NCBI GenBank assembly: GCA_034336665.1
Contig: CM067592.1
Span: forward strand, 55,728,473-55,792,472
Reading direction: 5' to 3'
DNA length: 64,000 bases
Source: Luscinia megarhynchos
Taxonomy: Eukaryota; Chordata; Aves; Passeriformes; Turdidae
The notes below the pieces were generated by a model. The model was not told the DNA's origin. It saw only the letters and a program-made list of their open reading frames with translations, and ran no database searches. Numbering within the stretch: the first letter of the stretch is position 1; each line of letters begins with the position of its first letter. Shown piece after piece: positions 37,556-50,493 of the stretch. Both the position numbers and the translations under genes were made by a program.

Positions 37556-40500
37556 CAGACAGAAAATGTAACAATGATAGAGGTTTAGGAAGCATGTTCT
37601 TTGAGGACAAGTTGATGGATGCTTTTTATCATTTACTGAAAATAAAGCCTAACAGAGAAGTCCATGATTGCAGTGGTTCTGGCTTAATTATTTTGGGTTT
37701 TGGCACTAATTTATTAGTGGGCTTAGTGCTGGTCAAATATCAGTGCACCTACTAGAATGCAGTGTATTGAGGCAGTATTCCAATACAGAAAAAATGGTCC
37801 CAGAATCCCCAATTGTTTTCTGAGGAGAAACATAGGAGATACAGGCTTGATTTACAGAAGAGACTGAGCTTATGCTTTACAAATACCCAGCTCTTAAAAG
37901 GTGAAACAGTCCCAGCACATCCAGAAGTTGAAGATGTCTTCCACTGAAAAAATTTAACAAAAAATTTGGTGAAACCAAACTTTTGCAAACCTGTGCAGTG
38001 GGTTATGCTCATAAAAGTGGTTGATATTCCAGGTTGTCCTGTTCTGGCCTTCACATTTCTCTCAGCCCCATGTGTTTATAATTATGTCCTTACCCATAAT
38101 ATGCTCTGTGGAAGCTGTCTATATTCTCAGAATAGTCACATAGCCAACTGGCACGTATTATTTCTATGTATTTTGATGATAAAGTTAGAAATATCAGCGC
38201 AGAATATATTAATTCCATAAAAATTTTAATAACTGGCCAGACTGTACTATGCTACTATCTAGTAAACTTAGCAAGATTTCAGAACAATCTCAGTGACCAC
38301 CACAAAACAAATAGTATTTTAATTATTCAGATGTATCACAGAAAAGCCTAAACCATCTTATTGCAGCATTTGACAGCAAAATTGGCTACCTATGCTCAGG
38401 AATATGGTATGCTGATCCAGCACTGTACAAGTGAAAAAGTGAAATTTTTAAATGTTAAGATAGAATTTGAACAATTTGAACTTTATTCACACTTGTAACA
38501 CAAGTATCAGAATGACACATAAATATTGTAATTTTAAATAATTTGAATCTATCAACAAATCTTGCATGTATTTCACCCATTTTGTGTAACATAAAATTAT
38601 ATCCATCTATTTGGAAAGTATGATTTAAATCTCATAACTCTTTTTAATTTCTATAATTTCACAATTAAATGAAGTTTCAAGGCATAGTAGAATTTTTCTT
38701 AGAATATTTGCTTTTAATCAAAAGGATACACACATTTGTGAATTCATAATTAATTTAAACACTACTTTCTCACCTAATAAGTGATTGAAGTTTCTTTATA
38801 CAAAATTGAACAAATTTTCCCTACTCTCCTCATTCCTGTAAATGTCTATCAGCAACCCTATGTAAAGTGCCCATCTTAAATAACAGGATTTGTAAAAGAT
38901 TGTGAAATTCCATGGAAATATTTAATCAGTTTAGATGTGCCTTTAATAAAAATGTCATAATTTAATATAAGGTGACCATTGCCAAGAGGTAACTTATTTG
39001 CATTCACAGTGCTCCAGGCAATTTTTTATTCCCATTTCCCAGGAGTGAAACAAACATGACATTCAAAATTGCATGCCATATTGTGATTATCTGAGGAGAT
39101 AATTTAAGTCATCATACAAATATTAATTCTGAGCAGAAACTAGGTTAACAAGGCCAAGCAGCACTTTTGTTTTGGAACAAAACTTCTACTGAGCATTCAC
39201 AGCAGGGTTTGAGTGACAGCAGTGCGAAATGCAGTATTAAATACTACAGTTGCAGGCAAAATTATATTAAAGAATATTATGCAGGATGATCAGCCTTCCA
39301 GAACCAGAAAATGTCATCTTTTTCATCTCAGACTGAATCATAAGCTTTTGTATCTGCTTCAAGAAAGGCGAAGATTTGAGCTTTAGGATAATAGTGCCAA
39401 GAAGTTGTGGGTGAGTGATTCATCACAAGCCCTTTCCTCTCCAGAGGTGGGGGCACATGACTATCCTTCTGTTTCTATTGCTCCATATTTTAATGACAAT
39501 CATGACAATCGTCTGTTGGCAGTCTTTCTCACGATTGAAACACCTATTATTTGATTTATTGTGCCAAAATACTTGGTTTTGGATTTGGGAATTTCTTGGA
39601 TTGGAAAACTTCCAAGGTGTGAATATCAATTAGGATTATTAATTATCATTGTTTATGTCACAAATTACTCTAAACATTGACGTGCTTTGTACCTTAAGAC
39701 CTTTCTGTGGTAGATTTTTGTCTTTGTAAAGTGCTATAATTCTGCAGAAGTAGAGTCTGGTTCTGCTATTACTTGTGTTACACATACAAAGTTTTAAAGA
39801 TGATAACTTTTATAACAATAATTTATCTTTAAAATTCACTTCTCAAAGTAGTACTTTATGGTAGTGAACATGTGTGTTTTACCACTAGCTTGAGAAGAAA
39901 ATATAGAACAAGAGGTATTTAATATTAGGATATGAAAGACTATATAAGGAGCAATGTTTGGTTTATTGAAAAGGAATTTCTTGACATAGGGTTATATATC
40001 TCTTTTTAGAAATCTCTGCTTTATTGAAATCAGGTATTAACCTCATACCATTGACCCCTTGGTTTCTTGTCCAAGAAAGGAGTAATTTCTAAGTCCAGTA
40101 CCCTAATAAAATTGTCATTATAAATCAGGAAACCAGAGCAAGCCTTTGAAAGAACAAGTGAAATTAATTTGGCAACAGAGGCACATAACTGGCACATGAG
40201 AGAAAAAGGCATAGAAAAACATAAACTCCTAATAAATGATTCTGCATGGCCATAGATACTCAGTCTAAACACCCGAAGCCAAATGACAGCACAGGACTTT
40301 ACATATAGCAATAGCTAAGAATAAATTTCTGATTAGATTGTTTACAAATTGGAATTCAAACAAGTAAATATCCAGGAAAAAAAACTTCCGTCTATTCTAA
40401 GGTAGTTATGAGCCACATTAACAAAATCATTACACATTTTTCAGCAATGTTTCTGAGTCAGTGCATGGAAGGATAGTGAGAGGAGAGAGCTGGGAAATAG

Positions 40501-41940
40501 AGAGCTCCTTTTATTTGGAACCAGTCAGAATAAAACATCTTTCTAAGTGCAACTTTTCACTCTGTGTAGGTTGTACAGGACTATCCAGGCCAATTTTCTT
40601 TCATCTGGTTATTGCATTGTTGCATCTTTTCTCTGCCTTTGATAGCTTATGTTTAACTTTGTTTACTGACATGCATGTTAAAACAACCTCTCAGACACTG
40701 TCCTTCTTGTTTTCTGTCACAGAAATACTGAGGCCCTATCAAGCATTTTGCTCAGTGTCTTCATAATTCCTGTGAAGGAATGGCATTATCACATTCCTGC
40801 ATAGCACCAGAGATATTTTTGCTCACCTTTAGTGAAGGAGCAGTGATTTTGTGAAGGAAGGTATTTTCAGGCTCCTAGAGTCTCTTGTGTACAGAAAGGA
40901 AGCATAGCACTAGGAGGTTTGGACTGACAGGGACTGATGTCCTCTGCCATTGTGATCCCTGCACTATTCAGCTTTGGTACCAAACAACCTTTGTGAGAAA
41001 ACAGTTCTTTAGGAAAAAAAACCAAACTGGTTCAAATGTAAGTGCAGTGTGGAGACTACTTCTGGGGATAAAAGATGAGATCTCTTTTCTATTTATCTTC
41101 CAACCACCAACCATTTTCTCCTCATCAAAGATTGCCCGGCATGGTGTAGATTAGATTTTCTTTGGTGTTTTCAAATACTGAAAAGAAACTCCTTTGTCTG
41201 AGAGCTACTTGGCTTGAGGTAAAGAGAAAAAGCTCCATCCTGTGTGAATGCCAGTTAAAGCCAATTATAACCCAACTGATTTTTCTTGGCATTAAAAAAC
41301 AATGACAAATTCAATACAAAATACAGCTCCTCCACCAACTTACCTCTAATTCTTTAGTGTTTCTAGCTGTGTTCTTAACTGTTAATAGGCCTGCCCATGT
41401 GGGAGAAGGAGGTATTTTATGTTTAAAATGGAGACATTAATTGTGAAAAACACTGATCTTTAAAATCTTGCTAAGACAGGAAGAAATATATAAGCCATTG
41501 CTCTGCCAGGTGAAAAGTATGAAATGGACTAATTATGTTTCAAGCACAGTTTGGATTGTTACTTTAAAGTGTGCCTAAAATACCTTCCCCACAGCTTTGT
41601 TAAATGGCAGAAAATGAACTGATTTTTCATGTGTGAAACATATTGCAAATGCCCTGTAGCTCTGATTTCACCAAAAGCACATAGCTGAGGGGCAAAAAAA
41701 ACTTTTCATCACCATATTATACATATGGAAAGAAGTGGGTGTCTTTGTTTATACAATCATATAGCAGAAAAATCCCAATAATCTGTAGGTGGTATTAATA
41801 GGGGACACACTGCATGCAACTCAAAATCGTTTCCAATGGAAATTTAAGCACAAATGATCTTTTATAATTAGTTTGCTAACAGAGAAATGAGAAGGACCAA
41901 AAGAAAGGAAAAGGTATCCATGTGCCCTTCTGTCTGTCTC
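37556..41940. other. Non-coding AT-rich DNA
   Basis: I recognise no gene, exon or transposon in this 4.4 kb. Overlapping frames around 37752-38351 and 39415-39633 are short and unfamiliar. Confidence 0.5.
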
Positions 41941-41993
41941 TATATATACACATATATATATGAACACACATATATACACATATATGTACATGC
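41941..41993. repeat. Compound TA/CA microsatellite
   Basis: Alternating purine-pyrimidine steps (tatatacacatatatatatg-type) with acaca interruptions for about 53 bases. It is likely polymorphic and could adopt Z-DNA or cruciform forms. Confidence 0.9.
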
Positions 41994-43942
41994 ACAAGTA
42001 GCATATATCCGTGTAAAGTTACTAAGGCATGCATTGCAAGCAAAGGCTTATGACAGAAAATGAAGAATGTGATATCTACTTTGTACAGAGCAAATTGTAG
42101 GAATGAAGACAGATGTTCATTAGATGACTTTGTTAAATACAAATACCATGCTTTACTCTAGGCTGTTATTAAAGCAATTACTTTTTTCAAGTGCACAGTA
42201 AAAGCTGTGCTTTGTGGTATTCTAGTGAGCATTATTACATTAGTATAGTGAATTTACCCAATCTATCTTTCATTACCAAACCTCACAATGATATTCTGAT
42301 TAATGATACGTGCTGTAGATTTTGAAGATGCCAGCCAGATGTTCAGAGAAATGTTTTTGGCCTGGGAAGTTAAGTACAAATCATATACATATACTGACAC
42401 ACCTAATGGAACAAATGGAAGGCATTCCTTAGTGTATTTTCTATCTAGCTCCTATTTATTCTTAGACAAGACACACAACACCACACCCTTCAGCCCTCTA
42501 GATAAAGCAATAGATGAGAGGACAATGCAAATAATTAAAAACAAATTTGACCTCTATTGGAAATCTCTCTTCCACCTCTTCCAGCTGTGTGCCTCACAGT
42601 ACAGGAGCCTAAACACACAGCTCCAGATCACAGTAAAGGAAAAAGCAAAGGAGGAGCTGCTGACAGCAAGGAGTAGGGTCAGGCAGGTGTCTCATGTCCA
42701 TCATCATACCCTCTCCTCTGCCCTGTGTTTCCACTCGTGTGTATATGTGTCTGCTGCTATGAAGGGAAGACACCTGCTTCTTTTCCTGCAATATTATTAA
42801 CTCCAAAGCATGATTTTTCAGCCTTCATAATAAGACCCTAGGATGGTATGCCATGTTAGCCAGGAGACAGGAGAAAGGAGAAAGGAGAAAGAAAACCTGA
42901 GTGCAGCAAATCTTAATGACATCTAGGAAAAAAATGTTGCATCCTTATCTGTCTCTAGGGTCCAGATACTCATAGCAGTTTCCATATCTTGTTTACCTCA
43001 GCAAAGGAAATGAAACACAGACCTCATAGATGTCAACCTGGTCACTCTGTCCCTAATTACAAATATCCTGCTTTCAAAGACTGCAGCTGAAGAACCTTTG
43101 CTCCTCTCAGGTATGGATGAACGGCCAAGAACTTAAGTTTAGGGACAGGTAGAAAATAGCAAGGGGAAAGGTACAGTGTGTTGTGTGTTCAGCAGCTCTC
43201 TGATCCCTACCACTTTTTCTGCTCACTGCTCTTCACTGCCTCTGGAGCATCACAAATGCATCAAGCTCAGCTACTGCTTGAAAGCTTTCTGCAGGGTACA
43301 GATTTTTAGTCACACTGCATTAAACAGTGAAAGTGAAGCAGAACTGCCCTGTGCAGAAGCAAAAGAAACTAATAATGGATTTTCCACCTTGCCAAACAAT
43401 AAAGATTTGCTCAATTTACATCCAGTCTTTTACTCAGGGTCTGCAAATGGTGGTCTGTTGGGTGGAGTGTAATGCAAGCAATAGTGGGGATTTTAAAGCA
43501 AACGTAATTATTGTTGTCAGATCCTGATCTTTGATTTGAATTGTATCAGTTATTTTGATTTTTACAGGAGATAAGAAAGCAAGAAGACATGCAACATAAC
43601 TTATTTAATCTATTGCATCTATTACTGTTCATTGCATTGTTCACTGAATCTGGGCAGTCTGTCCTTGATTCATTTGGACAGGGCATAAACTACTGAAGCT
43701 TCCCACTTCCCAGTGCAACTGCCAGTGCTAATTTTAGCATCTCTTTCTCCAATTCAGTGCTAATGCTGGACCTAAGTGTTTGAAAGGGCAAGTGTTTGCA
43801 TTTTACCCCTGTTCAGAATAACATAATAGTGGCTCCAGTGTGTCAGCAGATTTATTATAACATTACAGAAATTAATCAGTGAATTTAGATCACTTTTAAT
43901 AGCACTGCTGTCATATGATCATGACAATTTTGTAGCTCACAT
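41994..43942. other. Non-coding DNA; longest open frame of the window, unrecognised
   Basis: The segment holds a 165-codon open frame on + (42303-42800), the longest in the window. Its product shows no family motif, signal peptide, membrane segment or repeat that I can identify. Its length is within what chance could give in this moderately GC-richer stretch. Three exact copies of the 7-mer ggagaaa lie at 42870-42890. Nothing else recognised. Confidence 0.45.
42870..42890 (+). repeat. 7-bp tandem repeat, three exact units
   Basis: The unit ggagaaa is repeated three times in a row (42870-42876, 42877-42883, 42884-42890). The stretch is purine-only and probably a slippage product. Confidence 0.9.
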
Positions 43943-44260
43943 GGGATCACAGAACCACAGAAACACTTGTTGGAATTTCAAAATTCTGCTGAAAGCAAGA
44001 CTATTACCAGCAGTGTGCTTCCATTTTATTAAGTCTTGGATAAGATGGAGACTTCACAATGTCTCAGGGCAACAAATGCTGCAGTATCCTTCCCAATTAA
44101 AGTTTTTTTCCTGATGTTCAGTCTAAATCTCCATGGATGCAATTTGTTCTTGGTTATGGTATCACCAATACTGAGTTGTTTGGCTGTGTAATGTCTGTAA
44201 ATACTCCAAAGAAATGGTATGGTATTAAATAACACTGAACTCTTTCTCCATCAGGCTGCA
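43943..44260 (-). mobile_element. Old CR1 LINE 3' fragment, - orientation
   Basis: The + strand carries the complement of an older CR1 subfamily: 'gggatcacagaaccacag' at the tail, then 'gatggagacttcacaatgtc', 'cagggcaacaaatgctgcag', 'gtttttttcctgatgttcag' and 'gttatggtatcaccaatact' followed by 'gagttgtttggctgtg'. Order and spacing agree with the family, though divergence is the greatest of the CR1 copies here. The upper edge is uncertain: recognisable likeness fades after about 44185. Confidence 0.72.
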
Positions 44261-45599
44261 GAAACCCCTCTCGTCACTAATTGCCAGATAGCGAATTTTG
44301 GCTACTAACATAGAGTATGTTATTAATTCCAGATGAAATGACACTGGAGAGAGTGTCAGAATTTTACCAAAGTCAAGGTATCTTCTATTTGCTACTGTCC
44401 CAGGTTGATCAGGTATAATTTTGTATTGACAGATAATTATTGTATCTGTACTGTATAAAGATTCAGTTCCTGATTTTTGTATTGCCCTTCATGTGTACGC
44501 CAATTTATTAAAAAGCAGCTTAACATATAAACTATCCAGAAAACTTAAGGAAAGTCAGTTTACTCATTGACTCAAAACATATCCTGCCTTTGCCTTAAGA
44601 AGTAAAATCAAAATGCAGCAGAGGTTATACTGATCTCTGATCAACAGCAGAAAAGACTGTTTGTTAGGCCTCTCAAGGATGCACAGGGAAGTTTTTGTGT
44701 CCCTAAATTCATATAAATTAAATATCAGTGCAAATTATCAACCACAGATTCACTGAGCAAGACCACTAGAGATCTTCTCCTTGGCTGACCTGTTCTCATT
44801 CTTCAGTGCTTGACATTTAGGACTTCAGGGAAGCAAGATATTCATGGTTTCATTTGTGCCAGGACATGTTAACCTAAATGATTCATGTTTCCATGCATTT
44901 TCCTCAGGCAGATAAATACAGAAATCCATTTGTTCTACTGGGTGAGCAGGGTGGAATAGCAGGAGAATGAAGTATCTTTGTTTTGCACAAATTGTTTTAA
45001 GTAATGTGTAGGAATTAAAAGTTATTTTTGCTATAACTGTTCCCTAGCACATGCTGATCAATTCCCATTAGATGTTACAGATATGCACTGAAACTTTTCA
45101 ATCTATCACAGAATAGGAAAGGTGTTACAATGAAATCAAACCAAACTTCACTGCATTGCACTGCAGCTTTTCTTTTTGCTCTTTCTATTATCTATTATCC
45201 ATTCCCGCATAATAACTTTGGTTGTTTTTCCAATTGCAATTTCAAAATTTGTGAGAAACAAATGTGTAAACTCAAGAACTTTATCAGCTCCTCCAAAAGA
45301 TTCTCAAAAGAACAAACATTAGTGTCCCAACTGCTGTGAAACTTCCCCACTAATCTTACAGATTTCAAAAATGGACAAATTAATATAATGAACAAGTTTC
45401 ATTAATCCTTTTTTTCATTATAAAAATGACTACATTTAGACATTTGCCTTTTAGCCTTGTACAGTGAATACAATAGTCCTGGACTAGTTAATATCTTTTG
45501 GAGAATAGAAAAATATACGATTTGAAAGAGTGGTGCCTTGTACACCCTCAAAAGTTTTATTTATTGCTATATCTGCACCAAGACTATTTACAGAGTTAT
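44261..45599. other. Non-coding AT-rich DNA
   Basis: I see no recognisable gene or repeat. Confidence 0.5.
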
Positions 45600-45724
45600 A
45601 GGTGTGTGAGGCTTGTGCTCCCTGAATGATGAGCTGCGTGAATATGTCTCCTTCACAGTGGCAGGTGGAAGAAATTATGACTTCCTCTGGTCCTGTAAAA
45701 GGGCAGCCAGAGGAGATAAAATAT

Positions 45725-45990
45725 GTTGTCAGTCTTGCAGGACTGTCAGAGTCGTTCTTGCAGGAGCAGCCGGTCTGGAGCGGAAGGTGCGTGCTGTGAA
45801 GCACTCCTGGGCTTCTGCCCAAGCTGAGGTGCCCAAGTCATTAGAGCCTCCTCTCCGTGGCACTGGAGCCCTCCCCAGCACTTCTGAACCATCCAGAGCA
45901 AACGTGTGGCTGCAATTGTGTTGAATTAGCAGAGCGAGGCACGGAGCTCATCCGGCACAAAGGAGCCCGCCCGCGCGGAGTTAACGTGTC
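45725..45990. promoter_or_regulatory. Isolated CpG-dense, GC-rich patch
   Basis: In a window otherwise poor in CpG, this 265-bp patch is GC-rich. Its last 60 bases (about 45932-45990) hold eight CpGs, including 'gcccgcccgcgcggag', which contains GC-box-like CCCGCCC. It could be a small unmethylated island at a cryptic promoter or enhancer, or a GC-rich insertion. Overlapping frames on both strands (45484-45822 on -, 45613-45924 on +) are open, as expected in GC-richer DNA, and show no known domain. A palindrome follows at 45988-46003. Confidence 0.35.
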
Positions 45991-46003
45991 AAAATGTTTT
46001 GAC
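45988..46003. repeat. 16-bp inverted repeat gtcaaaa-tg-ttttgac
   Basis: Perfect 7-bp arms with a 2-base centre, at the downstream edge of the CpG-dense patch. It could be a dimeric protein-binding site; this is inference from symmetry only. Confidence 0.8.
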
Positions 46004-48887
46004 CAAATTTGAATTGGGTGGGTTTGTATCAGATCAAATGTTCTGTGTGAGGCAGCTACCAGCTGCTTGATTTGATATCAGGGGAGTATTTCTGACAAAA
46101 GTTCTTAATTCACAAGTATTTTTTCAACTTATTTTTGTATAAAGAAGCAGCTCTTAGATTTAAGCTCTAATTCAGTTGCCTCATTAAGCTCTGTGTAAAA
46201 AATATTTTTTATTTCATTATCTCAAGATCCATTGGTCTAAATTCAGAGAAACAGAATATTATGATTTCTTGTCTGGAAAATCCAGTTTGTTCTCTCTTCT
46301 CCTGGCCTGATTTGGAACGGGAAAAAGCTGGACATACAAGTTTTTAATCCTGTGGGGTTTTTAGGTAATACTGCTGGCCTGTCTCAGGGAACTGCTAGAC
46401 AAAAGTCATGATTGTTTTTGTTGCTCAGCAGCAGGTCCATGTCCAGCTTCCCATCCAGGCCAGCACACCAGGTGGGGGTGGCAGGCATGATCCTGTCTAA
46501 AGCGTGGGAAAGGTGGCATTTATACAAGTGCTAACACACTGAGACTTCCTCCTCGCAGAATTTTGGTTCTGGGGAGACATTCCCAGGGCTGTCAGAGTGC
46601 AGCCATGGCTTGCCTTTAAGCAGACACAGACTCACTAGCAGAGGAGATTGGTGGCATGCCACACACAGGCACAACGTGGACCTCAGGAAAATAGAGCCCC
46701 TGTGGGCCAGTCTGCCTTGCAGGCTGTCAGAGAGGCTGTGTGGGAGAAGTACTCCCTTCTGCCTCAGAAATCTGCCAGGTAGATGTGTGTCTGCAGAAAA
46801 ACCATCAATTGCTTTATTAATTATGTTTTCACTGCATTTAGAGCACTAAGGATTCAGAGAAGCACGATGCTAGAGCACAGAGTGATCTGTGATGCTGCAG
46901 GTGAATTTACTTATCACTTTCTCTTACTAATGCTTATAGCTTTTTCATACCCATCTTTTTTTCCTCCAAAAAGTGTCAAAAATTTTTGAGTAGAGCAGCC
47001 TTAAATGTGTTATTTGGAAATATATCCCCTAACTTACAGAAAAATGTGCATGTAAGAGCATTTTAGTATGCAGTCTAATCATCTAAATTTTTATGGTCCT
47101 TTTTCTGTTTTCTACTTGGTTTACTTTTTCTAATCTGCATAAGCTATTTTTCATTTGTTATAGCTATCTTAGCCAACAGATGGTGCTATGTATAACATTT
47201 TTATGATATGGTATAAAATAAAAATAAATACTACAGTTAAACTGTACATGTAATTACTTTGTTAGAAAATAAATGTGAAATTGAAGTTCACAATAATAAA
47301 CGCTTATCATAAAAATTAGATGCAAGGAACAATAAGTGTTGAGAGCCACTGATGAATGTTCATTTCAGCCTGCAGGTAGGGAAGGATGGAGCTGCACATG
47401 TAAAGCTGGCTGTGCTGGTGCAGAAGGATCTTTTGCAGAATCAGGACTTCGGGTTGGTGGATTGTGTGAACACTAAAATTATCAGTGTCTGTTCTGGTTT
47501 CTGCTCTCTGGGATTAATACACTTATCTAAACTGAAATAAAAAGGTGTGGTATGCCATGGGTACTCATACAATTGAAGTAGGATCATTTCAGTATGTGCA
47601 AATGATGAAATGCAATTATAAGCACTGAAGTGGAGTACCACCAGGGATTCACACTGTGCAAATATTTCATCATCCAAACAGTGCTGTTAAGTTTTCTGGT
47701 CCTACTCATGCCTATAAAATTAATCATGTGCATGCAAAACAGATTCAGTTTTCTCTGGGCTTGGACTTTCTGCCTGTGAAAGGGATGAGAGCTTCACTAA
47801 ACAAGGCATGACCAAGTCTACTGTGGTGAATATATCCTGCTAAAGCTGTTGTCAGTATCACCTTGTGCAATCTCTTCTCTTGCCAATTTTTTGCCAAATT
47901 TGCTGTTTTTTCAAACTAGGCCATATTTAATCTTGTTTATCCAATACATCCATTGCAATTAATGCAATGAGAATTTTATCGTACTTTTTAAATACTTCTG
48001 GGAATGGCAGGTATTTTTACAACATAAATATAAATAGAACAAGTCAATTACAAATATTTTATGTGGAAAAATCATTACTTTGTTCCTTACTGGAATGAAT
48101 TGTCAAAGGCACAATCAGTGTGGAATATTTTAAGAGGGGTCATCATATGCTTCAGTGAATGCTGAAACAAGAAGCCCTCAGTCTTACAAATGCTGACACT
48201 CAGATACTTGCTCACAAGAGTAAATGTATTTTTTTTCCTAGATTTTGAAAATGCTCTATTTCATTACAAGAAAGTTTAAAGTTTGAGAAAGTAGTCTTCA
48301 TTTTACAACTTCATAATACTGAATTTCTGGTGACCACTGCTAAAAAACCTCAATTAGCCATTTCCCATCTCATTTTATTCTCTTTTTGTTCACCCAGTTA
48401 GGAACGAAAACATGTCCTATCAATAAAACAGTGGATCATTGCCTTTGAAGGAAGATTTAAAATTGTGAGGCACAATGTAACAAGTAGTATAATGATACTT
48501 TCATATACTCAATAAAAATATATTTTTAATTAAAGAACCCTTCCATTTTAGTCTGCCTCATAGATCTCATTAAATGCTATATTGATTAATGATCAGGAAT
48601 TATAGAATACTGCAATAATTTGGCTGTATGTCAAGACAATTTTTAACTGAAATTGAATTGCTTTTAACTGAATTGAATTGTTTGCTGTTCTGAGGGAGGA
48701 GAACCTAGTTTTTTTCTTTTTAACATGAAGACTAGCTTGGAGTGAAAATCATGTCAACTTCAAACCACTTTCAGGATGGCCAAAATAAAACATTCAGAAT
48801 TTTTTCCAACTTTACCACTATCTGCACCTTCCTCTTGTGAGTGAACTATCACTAGGTTAGTACTTTTCAACATGACATGAAGTGTAG
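46004..48887. other. Non-coding DNA, GC-richer at 46370-46790
   Basis: I recognise no gene or transposon. The stretch 46370-46790 is noticeably GC-richer and has few homopolymers, so it could be conserved non-coding sequence or a very old element. A 21-bp near-tandem duplication lies at 48640-48681. Confidence 0.45.
48640..48681 (+). repeat. About 21-bp near-perfect tandem duplication
   Basis: The unit (ttttaactgaattgaattg-type) occurs at 48640-48660 and 48662-48681, differing by about one base. Probable slippage duplication. Confidence 0.85.
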
Positions 48888-49119
48888 AGGAAGGTTTGGG
48901 CTGAGTTTCAGGAAAAAGCTCTTTCCCCACAAGGTGTTTGGGCACTGAACAGCTCCCAGGGAATCTGTCACAGCACAGCCTGAGAGAGCTCAAGAGGTTT
49001 TTGGACAATGCTCTTGGGCACATGGGGTGGCTTGGAGCTGTCCTGTTCAGGAGCAGGAGCTGGACCTCAGTCATCCTTGTGGATCCTTTCCAACTCAGGA
49101 CATTACAGAACTCTATGAT
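48888..49119 (+). mobile_element. CR1 LINE 3' end, + orientation (CAACTCAGGA-tail type)
   Basis: Characteristic blocks of a bird CR1 subfamily with a distinctive tail: 'aaaaagctctttccccac', 'ctcccagggaatctgtcaca', 'tttttggacaatgctcttgg', 'aggagcaggagctggacctc', 'catccttgtggatcctttcc' and 'aactcagga', ending in 'ctctatgat'. The piece covers only the 3' end. A 140-codon frame on - (48760-49182) spans the copy antisense and is a shadow, not a gene. This subfamily is common in neoavian birds, which supports the organism call. Confidence 0.94.
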
Positions 49120-49257
49120 ATTATTTTCAATCTTTCGTCTGCAGCTTTTAGTCCTGTTTCTGTAGAACAGGAATGCTTTCACAATGGGTTCTTAGGGCCA
49201 TTTTCCTGTCAGAATTTGGAAGCAAGTGAGGAATATTCCCTGCTGGTGCATATTTTT

Positions 49258-49315
49258 GTAATGTTTCATATAAAGGTTTTGTAATGTTTCATATAAAGGT
49301 TTTATAATGTTTCAT
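49258..49315 (+). repeat. 23-bp tandem repeat, about 2.5 units
   Basis: Two exact 23-base units (49258-49280 and 49281-49303) are followed by a partial third unit (49304-49315) with one change. The unit is built from 'taatgtttcatataaagg' plus T-rich linker. It starts about 140 bases after the CR1 3' end. Exact identity suggests a recent duplication. Confidence 0.95.
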
Positions 49316-50218
49316 TTCAACTGAGATCACTGAAAAAAATGTATCCTCGTTATAGCTGGCAGAGTAGTTCTCCAGCTGGTTCATCCAAATTTGCCACAAA
49401 GAGGAGGGAGACAGGGGTGGTGGGGTTGTAAATGGAAAGAAATTGGAAGAACTTGGCCTTCAGCAGAATTACATTGGGGAAGTGAATGCAGAAGCCTGTG
49501 GGTGACACCAGGAGTAAGGACGGTGACACTGAATTGGAATTTTCTTTGATTTTGTCATCTTCAGTGGCACACTACAATCCATGATCTGAATTACCCATTG
49601 CCCTGTGAGGAAAGGGTACACAGTTTATCCCATCCTCTGTGACTCTGTCTTCAGGAGGAGGACCCTGTTGTGTAAATTCTTAAAGGCAATAAGAGCAGAG
49701 TGGCAGTAGTTGCCATTATTCTACCAGAGATCCATCTCCTTACATTCCTAGGAGGAATGGTTCAGATATAATATTCAATATATATATTCAATATATTCAG
49801 ATATAATATTCTGCTACCCAGACTTCTTTTTTTCCCTGGAGATTCTAGTTTTTAATTCTTTAATTACATTGTAGTAACTACACATCTACGATGCAGTCTT
49901 GAAGCTATTCAAGCCAGCAGTAAAATGTTAACTGTAGTTGAAGAATTAGGAGACAACAAACAAATTGAATAGATCTAAAACACACACTTGCAGAGCACTA
50001 GCATTGGTATCTGTGTTTCAGCCAGCTAAGCAGCCTTGAGTTAATTTCAGTAGGAATGTTCCTTGCCTCTATGTTTAAACTCAGAGCATCCATTCTGCTT
50101 GTCCTCTTATACTGTGGATTAAGCCAGCCGTGATCTTACTGGATATTTGCCCTGCAAAATTTTCAATCCATTGACAACAGGTTCCCACCTGATCTAGGAC
50201 ATTCTCTGGCTTCACTTC
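49316..50218. other. Non-coding DNA
   Basis: No gene seen. At 49763-49811 the string cagatataatattc occurs twice, flanking a TA-rich centre, a small local duplication. Confidence 0.5.
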
Positions 50219-50493
50219 TGTGGTGGATGACCTTGGCTGGGTGTCAGGTGCCCACCAAATCTCTCTGTCTGTCCCCTTTCTCAGCTGTACAGGCGGGAGA
50301 AACTACTACAGAGAGTAACTCATAGGCTAAGATAAGGCAATTTACTAAAGCACAAGTGAAAACCAGCTGGAAACAGCTTCTCAGCACCTATTTTGAATAG
50401 GCACTTTGGCTTTGTGTCCTGTGCCTGCTACTCCCTGGGAGGAGGAACATCAGCTCCAAGATCAGCTGCACTTTTCTGCTGCAACCAGATGCA
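50219..50493 (-). mobile_element. Short avian ERV LTR remnant, - orientation
   Basis: The + strand begins 'tgtggtggatgaccttggct', then 'gtcaggtgcccaccaaat'. This is the complement of the CA-terminal end of a bird LTR family: the same terminus type as the LTR at 3165-3921, which ends 'aacccatcaca'. Next, 'gctaagataaggcaatttac' plus 'taaagcacaag' resembles the inner block of the second LTR type, seen at 20190-20597. The far edge is a guess: 'caaccagatgca' at about 50482-50493 could be the decayed TG-containing start. No viral gene is recognisable beside it. Confidence 0.55.

Noticed and set aside
42303..42800. 165-codon open frame on +, the longest in the window, as a gene
   Set aside because: No family motif, signal peptide, repeat or membrane segment is visible. 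The length is within reach of chance in a less AT-rich stretch, and nothing upstream looks like a promoter or splice site.
48760..49182. 140-codon frame on - as a gene
   Set aside because: Most of it is the antisense strand of a CR1 3' end (48888-49119).
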